A stretch of 64,000 bases of DNA from Colocasia esculenta (Eukaryota > Streptophyta > Magnoliopsida > Alismatales > Araceae), in assembly GCA_014218235.1 (NCBI GenBank), contig CM024766.1:54111545-54175544 (forward strand), written 5' to 3'. The first letter of the stretch is position 1. Every line of letters starts with the position of its first letter. This document shows positions 11,385-23,242 of the stretch, in pieces. The notes beneath the pieces were generated by a model. That model did no database searches. It saw only the letters and a list, made by a program, of their open reading frames with translations, and had not been told where the DNA came from. The position numbers and the translations under genes were made by a program.

Positions 11385-13687
11385 CACAAACTCACGCGTG
11401 GGATGGTCTGAACTATGGGTACAACGGGTACAACCCGCCCGGCGAACCGCAACGTGCGTATGGCCACGGGGACTTACAGAGGCCCTTGGTAGGTGGCCCT
11501 AGTCAGCCCACGAGTGCTCGCAGGTGAGACGGTCTACTCTACCAAGGAGGAAAACCTAATCAACATGGATCAGAAGTGTATGCATGAGCCCTAGGTGCAC
11601 CAAGGTGCATTCAATTCTATCCTAAACTAACACACAGCAACTGGTAGGTCTCTGCTGATGTCGCGACGACCAGATCCACCGCGACCTTATCGCGACCGCG
11701 AATACGGCCGCGATAATAACATGGCATAGAAACCCATAGTCACACACAAACAGTGAGCAAACAGACTAACCTAGGACGCAAGACAATCATGGAGGGAAGT
11801 AAACATCGCATCAAAACTAGCTAGACAACCAGAAACTGATGCATGGAAGGAAACAGTAACATACACAGCGTATCTGTCGTCGCGTCTCTGAAGCCCGACG
11901 CGACAAGAAAGCGGTCGCCCGATCCGCCGCGACAAGAACTAAAAATGTATAGTGAGAATAAAAGGAAAAGTCGAGCCCTAGAAGGGATTCTAACAGGCAA
12001 AAGTGCGAATATACATAGCATAACAGCATGGGGAAGACGTGGATACACCCTTAGTGAAGGAATAGGGTGAACAGAAGAGGAATAACGCATACCTAAAGTC
12101 GCATCCGCCCTTATGGACTCGATTATAGCTCGGCGGCACAATGTGCCGCATTAACAACTGAGCGCAGAAAGACAGAAAAACACAGATATGCCTAACAGGG
12201 TTCTAAAAAAAGCACTTAAACAAATCAACATGGCAGGCAAACAAGCAACAATCACGAGGCTAGCACTGAAGGTCCCATCGTGATCGCCAAAAGGTGTAAT
12301 CACGAGGTTGTGCTCCCCTCGGAACACACAACACGTTTCAAAATTAAAATAAATAGCATGGACGTATGGACGGATGTGATCGCCACCTAGCCAGTTGCCA
12401 TGATTAGGAATTAAATAGGCTAACTAAACTAGGAAAAGGAATGAGAACGGAGGCACTTACTGTAGTCGCGACGGGACTGATGTCGCGACGCCCAGCCAGG
12501 GCGCGTCTCTGCTGTCGCGACCCTCGTGCCTGCTTTGTTCTCTGCAGCATGGGAGAATTATGGCTGGACCTTCTGCCCTCTGACTGGCCTGAGGATAAGA
12601 GCTTCTCGTCGACTGATGCTTATGTACCTGCCAAGACAAAGAAATCAAGACAACAAACCCTGTTAGACCATATTTGAGTGTAATATCTATCCAAAAATGA
12701 AGAGAAAGGTGGGAGAATGGGGGGAACGAACCTGGGGTGGTTTTTAAACCCCTAGGGTGTATAAAAACAAGGGAAGGAAAGAGTGAATTCATCCTATCTA
12801 ATAAAAACAAATAACATGCATGAAGGATGAGATGAGGGTGAAGAAAGGAAGAAAGAGCCCCATTGGGGGGAAACTCCCTGGCTTCAGATGATGCCCTTGG
12901 ATGTTGTAAGGGGCCTCAGAGGTCGCCGCCCCCTCCTCCAAGCTGATGGATGAAGAAAGTATCATAGCTTGGTGAAGAAAATAGGTGGAAATGAGAGGGA
13001 ATGGGAGGACCACGAGCTAAGTGTCAGGTCAGGGAACATTTTGACAGCACTTCGTGGCAGAAAATGGGGGCTTCCCTCTCTCTGAAGGAGAAGGGATGCT
13101 TATATAGAATAGGAGAGAGATTATCCCATCCTCATGTGATAATGACCCAAATAAATGGATAAATGCAAGTGAAAATCACAAGGGAGAGTCCTAGGGAGAT
13201 CCAAAGCTTCCCTACAACCCCAAACCGCGCTCAGGGGGTTTGGAGATTGCTTTGGGATGAGGATAATGCCAATAAAGGATAAATAGGAGGTGGTTGCGAA
13301 GGCCAGCGCACGCGGCTGTAATCGCGACGGGTCGTAGGGGCGCGACAAGATAATCATGACGGCCAGAATGGCCGTGAACCTAAGGACACGTGCATAGATA
13401 TGCATGGACTGTCGCGACGGTAATGGGGGGTGCGATAGAGACTAACGCGGCGCTACGACCCGTCGCGTTAAGGAAAATCGATTATTCTTGAAGTTTTGAC
13501 CAATCATAAGGGAGAATAATCAATAATGGGGCATAAGGACTCTTCAAGGGGTAATTGGATGGGATTTGGGCTTTTAAAAGGCTCAAAGCAAGGCTAATGA
13601 GTGGGCTCAAGGTGAGTGACCAACTAGGGGCTCATTAAGAGAACAAGAATAATGGTTTGACTTATGGGCCAGAATGGGGTGTCTACA
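11385..13687 (-). mobile_element. Partial LTR D2, cut by the element A insertion
   Basis: Read on the minus strand it starts TGTAGACACCCC at 13687, like family D (TGTAGACACGC at 17751). A minus-strand TATATAA lies at 13100-13106, with CGCGAC arrays on both sides. The left part is missing because A is inserted at 11384/11385. Open frames in it are short and overlap on both strands; I see no real gene. Confidence 0.65.
11662..11931. repeat. CGCGAC-N10-GTCGCG arrays in D2
   Basis: Core tetramers start at 11662, 11680, 11691 and 11709 (steps 18, 11, 18), and at 11881, 11899, 11910 and 11928 (18, 11, 18). Further 18-bp pairs lie at 12484/12502, 13323/13341, 13413/13431 and 13446/13464. Confidence 0.85.
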
Positions 13688-14843
13688 ATAACCAGTGGCA
13701 AAGCACAAGTCGGAAAGAACGACGCCACCACACAGGAACGGACTACTAGTTCATGACGCCAGTATCCAACCCAGACAACACAACACAAGAACCACCTCTC
13801 TGTCTCATAGCCACAGACTACTCAGTCCAGCTACTGCTCCACAAACACACAAAGTAAGTCAACCAACTGTGGAGACCAACCAACACCACACCTGTAGACC
13901 ACACAGCTGCAGATCCATGTCTGGCACCTTTAGGGACTCCAGCCCGAGCTCCCTAAAGTGAGGCACTGAAAACACAGGACTAGATGGGGACCAGTACGTC
14001 TACTGGTGTCCGTCCCCCCAACTGCGAGCGTGCTACAAGCGACTGCACACTCACAATCACAAGTCGCTGGCCCCAGTCGTCTTTCCCTCAGTCGGACGTA
14101 CAATTCAAACACAAGAGTGAGGGTGTCCAGGAAGACGACTCAGACCTCTGAGGTACACACCGTACTGGGACACACCCCGGGCACAACAAACACACGTGCC
14201 TGGCTCACACAGAACCTGGGGTACCAGACTGAAGAGGTATTCTGGAATAGGCGCCGGACCACCAAACTTGGCAACGCACAAACCACGATACATACATATA
14301 TAATCTTTATTACAAACAACATTACAAGTGTCAGTAATAGCTTGTCCTTGGTCACTATGTGACCTACGAGTTACCCTACACAGACACATATATGAACCAC
14401 ATTAATCAATAGTGACCTGGCCTGTCATTGATCATCTCATGACCTCCATTGCCATATTAAACACAACATATAATAACCACTTAATAACCATACACTAACT
14501 CTTAACCCTACACATGCTTTACTAATTAAACCATCTTAAATAACCTATAAAAGACATCAAAGGACCGAGGCTAGGTTCACACTAGAACCTCACTGCCCAA
14601 CCACCACAAACTAACCACAGAAGTTAAATTACAATAGACATAAGCGTCGTACTACTCGCCATGCACACACAAACCACATGCACAACGCTCAAACCACGTG
14701 AACACCATGTCAACCACGTGAACAACACACTCCTCGAGCGCTACATGTGCTAATGCACCACTTACCAATGCCTTGCACATCACACAACAATAATCTGATA
14801 GATACATTATCATGCAAATACATAAAGCCCACAGAACTGTTAA

Positions 14844-14958
14844 CGCGACGGGGGCTTCTGTCGCCTTCTGAACGCGACACCCTGATAGGGCGCGTTCAAA
14901 AGCAGAATGCGATGGGTCGGCCTGTCACGTTCAGAACGCAATAAGAGGGTCCGTTGCC
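14844..14958. repeat. Eight-site CGCGAC array in C2
   Basis: Cores start at 14844, 14862, 14873, 14891, 14908, 14926, 14937 and 14955, steps 18-11-18-17-18-11-18. Most cores read CGCG; some have decayed to CGCC, TGCG, CACG or CGCA. The array lies downstream of the presumed TATA in LTR orientation. Confidence 0.9.
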
Positions 14959-15351
14959 TTCACAGGCAGGAACCCTAATCCGGAATCCCATCTTTGGATC
15001 TCTGACATAAATCATATAAAATGATGTAAAAACCCATTTTTCATTGCTCTACTCAATGTCCTAGCATGGTATCTATCATTTATAAAGTCAGTAACAAGCT
15101 ATTCATGCTTCACATGTAATTCACAACGTAAAATGGGGTGAAATCTCTCTACCTTCGTGAAGAACGCGAAGAACGGCAACCACCCAGCGTTTCTCCCGCT
15201 CCACGCGACATCCTCATGGCGAGACCAAGCCAAAAACACCTCCAGAACCCCGAATCACCCGAAAACCTCCGCAAAAACTCCTCCCTGGTCGAGCAAAGCT
15301 TCATGAGCTCTGTTCGGTCGACCTAAACTAAAAATGCATCACAGTTGGGAA

Positions 15352-15539
15352 CACGACGCGCACTATTGTCGCGACAAGAACGTGACATAGGAGGCCGTCG
15401 CCTTCCCACTGCCGACGTCAGCAAGCTGCCCAACACGTGACAAGTGGCGGACATGTAGACAAAGACCCTAAAGCGTCGGCAACCTGAACGCGACACTCAG
15501 GACAGTCGCGTTCAAAATGCGACACTAGGCTCTGTCGCG
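15352..15539. repeat. Two four-site CGCGAC arrays in C2
   Basis: Cores at 15352, 15370, 15381 and 15399, and at 15489, 15507, 15518 and 15536. Both show steps 18-11-18. Confidence 0.9.
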
Positions 15540-16150
15540 TTCACAGACAGAGAACCTGTGAGTGCTTTGGGCTCAACCTGCCGGCCCACAAAGCCTCACA
15601 ACCTATGCAAACACCTAAAACACACGTCATTGGCCATGCACTAGCCTCCACAACCACTAAGCGAGGATCCACGAGGATCCAAAAAAGTGTGATGTTACAT
15701 TTAAACCATACAAACCACCCTCAATCCCCACAAAACATGGATTTACAACGAATCTACGCTCGATGGAATCCTCACTCACGCGAGCATGATTCTCACACTC
15801 CTACAACCCTAAACCACGAGGAAACACAATCTCAAGGGGGAGGGGAGCATGCTAGGGCAAGAGGAGTCAAGTGTCCCTACCTCCAAGTGTAGAGCCGACC
15901 CGTTGGGGCCTTCACGTCGGAATGACCACCTCCTCCTCGTTCCAAGCTCCACGATCACGCCGCCTGCACGAACGAGGCATCACCTCCCACCACGAGCACC
16001 CCAAGCATGCCAAGAAACCACCGGAGAAGGGAGAACTCGGAGGAGGAAGAAGAAGGGGGAAGGAGAGGAAGGAAAGGGGTGAGAGGGGGAAATGGGGCGC
16101 AGCCCTTGGTTTTAAATAGATGGGCCCCAAGACATGACAGGTCGACCCGG

Positions 16151-16474
16151 TGCGACAATAACCATGTCGCGACGGCCACCCTCGACGCGACCCCAAAAGT
16201 GGTCAAACCTCGAAGACTGGGAAACCAAAATACGACGGCCGGACAGGTCACGTCAACACTGTACGCACTTGACACCCGACAAAGCCATTCTGACAGAAAG
16301 AACAGCAGTCGCATCAGTCAGAAAAGTAGTCGCGACGCCTCCAGATGCCGCGACAAGAACGCGATGCCCGCCCCCATCGCGACCATGTCACGACGGCCAG
16401 GTGTGCGGCATCTCAAAACCTGTCATGACGGGCTCCCCTGGCGTGACCATGTCATGACCTGGGTGAGTGTCGTG
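16151..16474. repeat. CGCGAC array upstream of the C2 TATA
   Basis: Cores include 16168/16186, 16231/16249, 16331/16349, 16360/16378, 16389, 16424/16442 and 16453/16471. Each pair is 18 bp apart; links of 11 bp recur. Cores are CGCG, CACG, CATG and CGTG, the expected CpG decay products. Confidence 0.88.
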
Positions 16475-16518
16475 ACCCTAAGGACAAGGCCAAGGGCCCA
16501 AGAGGGCTGGGTCTTACA

Positions 16519-17118
16519 TGTGTGAATATGGCCAATTCTTGTTCATTCGATAAGTACTTGTTCTTGAATTCCTTTTTCAATGCTTCTGACAGTATCTGAT
16601 TCGTTATAAAATTCTGTAGAGTGTCCTACTCAAATCCGCCAATTATTCTTGTTGGTAATATCATGCATACTTATGTCTTTCACCTTGTGATAATCCTGCT
16701 TCTTACAAAATGTTAATTACTTATATCATTGCCCGCACCATGAGATATAAATCCTACTAGACGTTATCGTGCTCATACTTGTTTTTCCTAAACCTTTTCA
16801 GGTAGTGATGATGAGCCTGTGGAAACTGAAGCGGAAGGGAAAAAGTGAAGAGCATCCCTGTTGTCATGAAACCATAGTCTAGAGTTTAACTGTTTGAACT
16901 AGCGTCTGTATTTGTTTACTTTTCATTGATAATATCATGTGATTTGTATAACGGGCCCTATGGTTGGCTCTGACATTTATTGGATGTAGCAAGAAGATGT
17001 TATTTGAAATCATTATGAGATTTAATTAATGTGGTTGTCATATCCAAGATATATATATTGTTATGCTTATGATCCGAATATAGTTGCACGTTTCGAAATT
17101 CTGCGTCGGGGCGTGACA
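16519..17118 (+). mobile_element. 3' part of an A-like LTR (X), plus orientation
   Basis: It ends GGGGCGTGACA, like the end of the A-family LTR at 60637. Its interior (ATTGCCCGCACCATGAGATATAAATCCTAC) parallels 60180-60210. Its front part is cut off by the C2 insertion. No gene is visible. Confidence 0.65.
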
Positions 17119-17750
17119 GTACTGAATTAAAGGATATACATAAAGAGAGTTGTCTTCTTTCCATTGGTGTCAATTAGCACTTGTTCAAGTCATAACATGT
17201 TTTGTGGAAATGTCGACCAATCAAGCATATCATGGTGTCATGCCAAACACCCAGTAGATCCATTAACATTTTGTATGACCAGTAAACATATTCAGGTGCT
17301 CATCTTGGGACTGGATCATCCCCCTACACAGGCATCAGTTCTAAGAGTCCAGAGACCCAAAAGTGTCATCCCATTTCCATTCTTGATAATCATGTACATG
17401 TAATCCTTGGGTATTTATTAGGAGTCAAGAAAGTTCCATTGTGAACATATCATTATCTTACGAACCAATAAGTGGTTCAACTTTTTTAGGGATTAGTAAT
17501 AGTTAGTTCCTATTAGGTTAGGGTGCAAGTGGTTGAAGTTAGCATACTCATGTAATGAAGTAGCCTACAGACAAGGCAAACATTTGTCCTGTGGCACTCA
17601 AATCTTTGGATGGGCGATGGGTATGAGCAAGTTGGCTGGTTGGATGGTTCTGGGTTTCTAGGTATTATTTTGCACTCTCAACTTACCAATTGTAACTCAG
17701 AAGGTGGACTTCCATGGTAGGGGTTAGGGCTCAGCCATGGTATAGGTATG
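17119..17750 (-). repeat. H 3' LTR, first part
   Basis: The stretch with GTCGACCAATCAAGCATATC through CATCCCATTTCCATTC matches solo LTR F at 38450-38640. The LTR is interrupted by element D and resumes at 31343. Confidence 0.65.
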
Positions 17751-17943
17751 TGTAGACACGCTAAAAATGACACCATCGCAAGCAAATTTTGAATTACGTC
17801 ATAATGCCACAAATGGCTCCCTTTTTGCCTTGTGAGAGTGATTTCCCCCATTATTCAGAGTCTCCCCATATTCTCCCCCACATTTCTTGGTGCTTCCCCT
17901 ACATTTTTGTAGCTTGTTGAAGGATTAGACAAAAAGTGCAAAT

Positions 17944-18579
17944 CGCGACGGGTATAGTGGTCGCGATTATACATCGGTTGGTATAGAATAATCGATTATT
18001 CATAAACACGTCGGGTCAAGCCATCGCTATTTAGAAACAATCGATTGGTATCTAGCGATTGGTATTAAACGCGACAGGTCGTGCCATCGCAATTATATAT
18101 TGATTGATGATTAAACATCGATTGTCAGAGCCAATAATCGATTCATCTTAAATGCATCGTGGAAACTTGTCGCGATTCTATATTGATTGGTGAACAACAC
18201 CTATTGTTGAACATTGATTCGTGACCGACAACCTCATCGCGTTTTTGTCTTCCTATTGGTGCCTTTTCCAATTAAAGCTGGTATCGATTGTTGGTTTGTC
18301 ACATCGACTACCTTAAACACGTCGTGTCGTGGCGTCACGATTCACAACTTCTATATTTTTCAATAATTTCTTTAATTCATTTTTGGAAATGCTTATTGCC
18401 TTATTCTGAAATGTGTCCGGTACACCTGTCGCAATTCTAATTTCCATAATTAACAATTGGAAAGTTTCCATAAACAAAATTTAGAAATTCATAAACGCGT
18501 CGTACATGTCCGTCACGATTAATGGTTAGAATCCGATTCCAGTCGAAATTCCCTGAACACGTCAACTCAAGTCGTCGCG
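17944..18579. repeat. CGCGAC pairs in the D promoter region
   Basis: The 18-bp pairs start at 17944, 18007 and 18070 (period exactly 63 bp), then at 18318, 18496 and 18558. Between them are TCGATT-type relics. The array ends about 75 bp before the TATA box. Confidence 0.85.
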
Positions 18580-18651
18580 ATTTAATGTTAAGTGCAACCA
18601 TTGTGTCCGTTGCGATCTACAATTATTGTCCACCTCGAACTTCGACCCCAT

Positions 18652-18663
18652 CTTCTATATATA
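18652..18663 (+). promoter_or_regulatory. TATA box of element D LTR
   Basis: CTATATATACAT lies at the right place in U3, just after the CGCGAC array and ahead of the conserved R/U5 stretch. Confidence 0.6.
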
Positions 18664-19380
18664 CATCTCATGTCTCGTCTTCCCCAAGGTTGGAGCCCCC
18701 AAAGAACACCCACGTCCAGCGAGTTTGAGAGAGCAATTCTAAGGGCGAAGCCCTTCCGGATTCTAGCCTCAAGCGTGTCAACGCCTCTCATCTCTATAGT
18801 TGAACCAGCAGGAGCAGCACCTCCTCTTCTTCATCAAGCTCTAGCAAGCATCATCCTTGCGCATCCAACATCAATTGGGGAAGCACCTCCCTTCTTCACT
18901 TGTTTATTCATGGTTGTTTATTCGTCATCATCATCACATCTCCTCCTCCATAGCTCCCACCATGAGCACTTCCTGCACATATCCATCTTTTAATTCTACT
19001 AATAATCATCAACATACACACACACTCTTCATGCATGCATACACACACCCACCTTATTTCCTAGGGGTTTTAAAAAGCCAACAAAGGTGAGTTGTTCTTC
19101 ATGCTTTTCATGTTATTCACTATTTTGAGAATTGATGCTACACATCCACTTGGCTAATCCTCCTACTTTTCATTGTATTTCTTTGCAAGGGTAATCAAAC
19201 TAAAAGTGCCTTCTACCATGGCCAGTCGTGCTCATTGAAGAAGAAGCGGACCTACATCTCTTCCGTGCAATCTCCCCACTCTTAAAGGTACACGTCGATC
19301 ATCTCTTTGCATTTACTGCACCTCCTTCAGTACCCACGCGTACCCGATGATCACGAACACATCCAAAGAGTAGTGCTCCA

Positions 19381-19383
<3 letters not shown>

Positions 19384-19430
<47 letters not shown>
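19384..19430. repeat. (AT)n microsatellite
   Basis: About 23 AT dinucleotides. The same spot in the 3' LTR (27397-27408) has only a few, so the run grew after insertion or during its last copying. Confidence 0.95.
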
Positions 19431-19431
<1 letters not shown>

Positions 19432-19495
19432 CTCTTTATTGTCTTATTTTCTTTGTAGCGCTTCGTAGTTTAAAGAACGAAAAGCGACGTCTACA

Positions 19496-19517
19496 AATTG
19501 GTGATCATGGTGGGACT
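19496..19517 (+). other. Likely primer binding site of element D
   Basis: Directly after the LTR end is AATTGGTGATCATGGTGGGA. The TTGGTGA...GGTGGGA shape resembles non-Met primer sites of Tat-like elements. I cannot assign the tRNA. Confidence 0.55.
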
Positions 19518-19883
19518 TCTTTCCGCCTTTTCTTTGATTACCCACTCCATCATGCCCCACGTGGCACCCTTTCTTTGGCACCCTCGTGTGCCTCTCCTTC
19601 TTTTCCTCCCCTTTCTTGTTCCCCTTGGTTAGCCAATTGTAGATCTCAAAGAACATTTGAGAAAATAAAATAAAATTGATGAGTTGATCCATGCATATGT
19701 GAGGTTGTGTTTCTTTCATGCTTTCCATGCTTATACCCTGCAAATCCCTGCTTGTGTGTTGATTCTTGTATATATATCTCTGTTTTCAGTGTTTTCTTTT
19801 TAAGTTCTTGGGTTGCCTTCTGAATCGCGACCGACACATCGCTATATACTCGGCCAGTTAGTCAGTTGCATTTCTCTTTGTTC

Positions 19884-20030
19884 TGCGACGGCTTAGTCCA
19901 TCGCGTTTTGTCTGCAGTCCATCCACAGGGACCGGACACGGCTCTGGCAGCCTCTTGAGGCTCTTAGATCCGTGACTAGGTGACTAGATGCGATTCACCT
20001 GTTTGATTCGCGGCGACTGTGTCCATCGTG
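19884..20030. repeat. CGCGAC pairs in the D leader
   Basis: Pairs lie at 19884/19902 and 20009/20027, both 18 bp apart, outside the LTR in the untranslated leader ahead of gag. A further degenerate site lies at 19826. Confidence 0.7.
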
Positions 20031-20507
20031 ATTCAAACTGTAGGCAGAGCGCGGCCTCTTTGTTGTTCTACTTTGTATTCTTATCTGCTGCATACAAGGC
20101 ATAAGCATTTTGTCGGGGGACCTCCTTCCCTCATCTCCGAGGCTCCATACACCCTTCTGGTGAAGGCTCTCCATTGGGCATTCCGTCCCTTTGGACTAGC
20201 GAATCTTCTATCGAAACCTCCGTAAGTCTCTGTACCCTGTGGATTCTCTCACAGTGGACCAAGCTGGTTGTACCTACCGTTGACCTGGGTTTAGCTATCC
20301 ATTGCGTGGTGAGAGTGTGATTTTAGTTGCACCCCAAAGTATTCAAATCCATACAACTAAGATCTCACTTGGAGTGACACATCCTTTAAATCCATTTATT
20401 AATTTTGAAACTCCTAAAACAAGCATTAAACAACATCATAACTTGTTTGAACTATATTGATTGATTCACATCTTTGTTCAACTTGTTTGTTTGTTTGCTT
20501 TGTTAAG

Positions 20508-21760
20508 ATGGACTACAATCATGCTTATTCTAATATGGACTGTGAGGATAGTTTAGATGGTCAATCACTTCAATCCCATGTCCGTTCATCTCAACACCGC
20601 AAGGGACAAACATCAACATCATATGGTTATGTACGCACGCCGCGCACTAACCAATTTTATACTCCCTCACATTTAACTCCTATTAAAACCCAGAGAGAGT
20701 CTTCTCCCCATCATGATTCCAATGTACAAAATGTCCTGAATGCAATAGATCAGCTCATACCTCAACAACTCAACTTGATTCAATCTTTAGTTGAGGGACT
20801 TTAGTTGAGGGTGTGACTTCTCCTCCCTCTCCTTCTCCCAAAAGGCACCTACCTTTGTATATTATGGTGACTTAACCACCTCCTCCTGTACATCCTTCAC
20901 CACAGCCCCCTGGCCATTTTAGCTCCCGAGCTCCGGTCCGTACGGACCAACCCTTGGGAAGGCCCACTCATTCACAGCCTCCTTCATGTACATCCTCACA
21001 TGCCCAGTGGCAACTAGCATCCATTCAATATACTCTTCTCACAAAATTGAACAACATGGAGAAAGAAATCAACAAGCGCACCAATTCCACAGGTGACCCC
21101 TTTGCCGCCATGCCAGCTCTCCCTCAAATTCATATACATCCTTCAAAGATGTCGTCGTACTGATTGTACAATGGCACGGGAAATCCCTTCATTCATGTTA
21201 AAGAATTTCTTTATGAGTCCTCTCATTGGAAACGATATCCCATAACCTTGGCATTCCTCTTTAGAAAGTCTCTTGAAGGCCTTGCACTAGAATGGTTCTA
21301 CTCCTTAGAGCCAAGAGAGTCAGAGGACTTCCGCATCTTGCATAAAAACTTCTTTCAAAGATACAAAGACCCCGTCAGCCCATATCTCTCCATCACAGAT
21401 CTAGCATCCGAGAAGATGAGGTCTGACAAGGAATTTGTCCAATTTGCTAACCGTTGGAGGTCCATGGTCACTAGTTTGCAACATGTGCTCTCAGAGTTAG
21501 AGCAAATCAAAATCATTATTTCAAACTCTACTCCAAAGTTCAAGCATATCTTGGCCATGAATAAAATTGATACAATGGAAGAGCTCTATGAGCGGGGACG
21601 TTGCATTCAAACACACTTGATGGACTCCCCGATCTTAGACTTATTCCAGCAAGGTCCGAGGTTCAACAGATCAGTGAACGCCATCCACCATCCACCTCAC
21701 AAAATATCCACTCCATATACACCCCCATACACCGACATGCCTCCACTCAGCGTCCACTGA
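20508..21760 (+). pseudogene. Element D gag-like protein
   Basis: The ATG at 20508 opens MDYNHAYSNMDCED. The first frame stops at 20802-20804 inside a short direct duplication (TTTAGTTGAGGG twice). A second frame from 20954 carries on; a TGA before 21164 separates it from the capsid-like core, which reads YNGTGNPFIHVKEF, then EGLALEWFYSLEP and FANRWRSM. This is the plant retrotransposon Gag fold seen in Tat/Ogre-type elements. No zinc knuckle is visible. The role would be particle formation and packaging; this copy is broken. Confidence 0.75.
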
Positions 21761-22927
21761 TTTGTTCTCCTCGGACCAACCAACCTCCAACTCGGCCACA
21801 CAATGCCCCTATAGTTACAAAAGCTCATGTACCCATCATGGCACTTGCTCCGGCTCCCATGGTCGTACCCATACCTCGACCACGACAACAACCTATGTCT
21901 TCACCTCAGCCACTTGCTCAGGCTAATGTTGTCACTATAGAACCCATTCACGAAACCACCTGGTGTTACGACAATGAACCTTCTAAGGTCATGTTCGTAT
22001 GCCATTTACCTACCCCTCCTACACTACCATCCGTTATCACCAAACCTTCCATCACTAAACCATCCTTTGTTAAACTGTTCACTCCTATTATTACAACTCC
22101 CATTGTCAAACCTCCACTACCAAATATTCCCCCCTTTGTTCAACCTCCAACAACCCCACCTATATTGGAAATTGAACTTGAGCAAATACTCCCTCCATTA
22201 CCTATTACACCTCCACCAGCCATACGGCCTTCCATTCCACTCCCCACATCCACCCCCATCCAACAGAGAGGGTGCAAACAACTAATGAGAAATGGACAGA
22301 GTCAGCAAAAGAAGGAAGACCCGAGATTGGGAATGCTATACAAAATCCAAGATTATATTCCATGCATGCCGGTCATCGTTAGCATACCGGGCACATTTAC
22401 TGAGCGAAAGTTCTCCCCTCCATTCTTGGCCATCAAGAGGCCATTTGAAAAGACGCCAATCATCTCCGTTGCTAGATGTTAAATTCCAAATACTCATAGG
22501 GAACTTCTCCCTTCAATCTCTCATGACCCCTCACACATTTGTTGTGAATCTTCCTACTCCAGTGAAGGGGTCCATCACAAAATTTGTTTTCATACATTCG
22601 ACAGCCAAATCCTTAGTGAATTCAATTACTCAAGGGCACGTGCCCCCTTCCTTATCAAACATAATACAATCTTTGGGCACGGTCCCCTCATTGTTTCTTC
22701 CAACTCTACCAATGGAACTCCCCGCTATTTCCCTCAACTATATTCCAAGGGAGTTGCCACCATTGCTTGAAACTCTGACGGAAGTCAATACTCCAATTAA
22801 TGAGAGCCATTCAAGGCATGTGAGAAGAGCTAGACTATCTGCCCACTCGGCAAAGTACGAAGTATATGAGGGTTCAAAAGCCGATTCCCAAGCGGAAACG
22901 CAAACGCCGGGCAAGGCTAAAAACTAG
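21601..22927 (+). pseudogene. Proline-rich continuation of element D gag
   Basis: Two overlapping frames (21601-22482 and 22292-22927) follow the capsid core, so indels are likely. The first is very rich in Pro and Thr (runs such as PPTTPPILEIELEQILPPLP). The second ends in a basic, charged tail (RHVRRARLSAHSAK). I recognise no protease, RT or integrase motif. It could be the spacer that joins gag to pol in autonomous relatives, or a D-specific protein. Confidence 0.5.
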
Positions 22928-23102
22928 AGGACCACCTCCTGCCTCCCTCATCTCCATTTACATCCTCTTTTGTGCTTCTTAGAACCTTCCTGTGGGTTCT
23001 CCACATCCCCTCCCCATGGGAGACTTTTTATTTCCATCTTTTTTATGATCCACTCTTATACTGGGCATCGCGCCCCTTTTTGTAAACCATGTTCTCCGCT
23101 CC

Positions 23103-23242
23103 GTGCCCCTCAAGGCACATCGGTATGTTCATGTTGTTCTCCTCTCCGTGCCCCACGTGGCACGTCTCCTTCATGTGCCCCACGCAGCACATCTTCTTCT
23201 TGTGCCCCACGTGGCATGTTTCCACCCTGTGCCACGCGACAC
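23103..23242. repeat. GTGCC-N6-GGCAC inverted-repeat array
   Basis: Units start at 23103, 23148, 23175, 23202 and 23229; the last four are exactly 27 bp apart. The best unit, GTGCCCCACGTGGCAC (23148-23163), is centred on a G-box CACGTG. Others vary in the centre or lose an arm base. Confidence 0.85.

Larger units (their letters stand above)
13688..16518 (-). mobile_element. Partial LTR C2 (C/G type), minus orientation
   Basis: The right end, read on the minus strand, starts TGTAAGACCCAGCCCTCTTG, matching solo LTR C at 33323. The stretch 13690-14230 is the reverse complement of the type seen at 42955-43500 in LTR G. A minus TATTTAAA lies at 16109-16118. The family end near 13688 is lacking because D2 is inserted there (inference). 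Short open frames inside are not supported as genes. Confidence 0.75.
17751..19495 (+). repeat. 5' LTR of element D
   Basis: It is 1745 bp with the inverted ends TGTAGAC/GTCTACA. The order is a CGCGAC array (17944-18579), a TATATATA at about 18656, then an untranslated stretch whose end (18979-19430) is also found in the 3' LTR at 26992-27410. Confidence 0.9.

Noticed and set aside
15849..16525. Several overlapping frames of 77-172 codons on both strands
   Set aside because: GC-rich LTR DNA; frames overlap in all phases, have low complexity (Arg/Gly/Glu runs) and no known domain.
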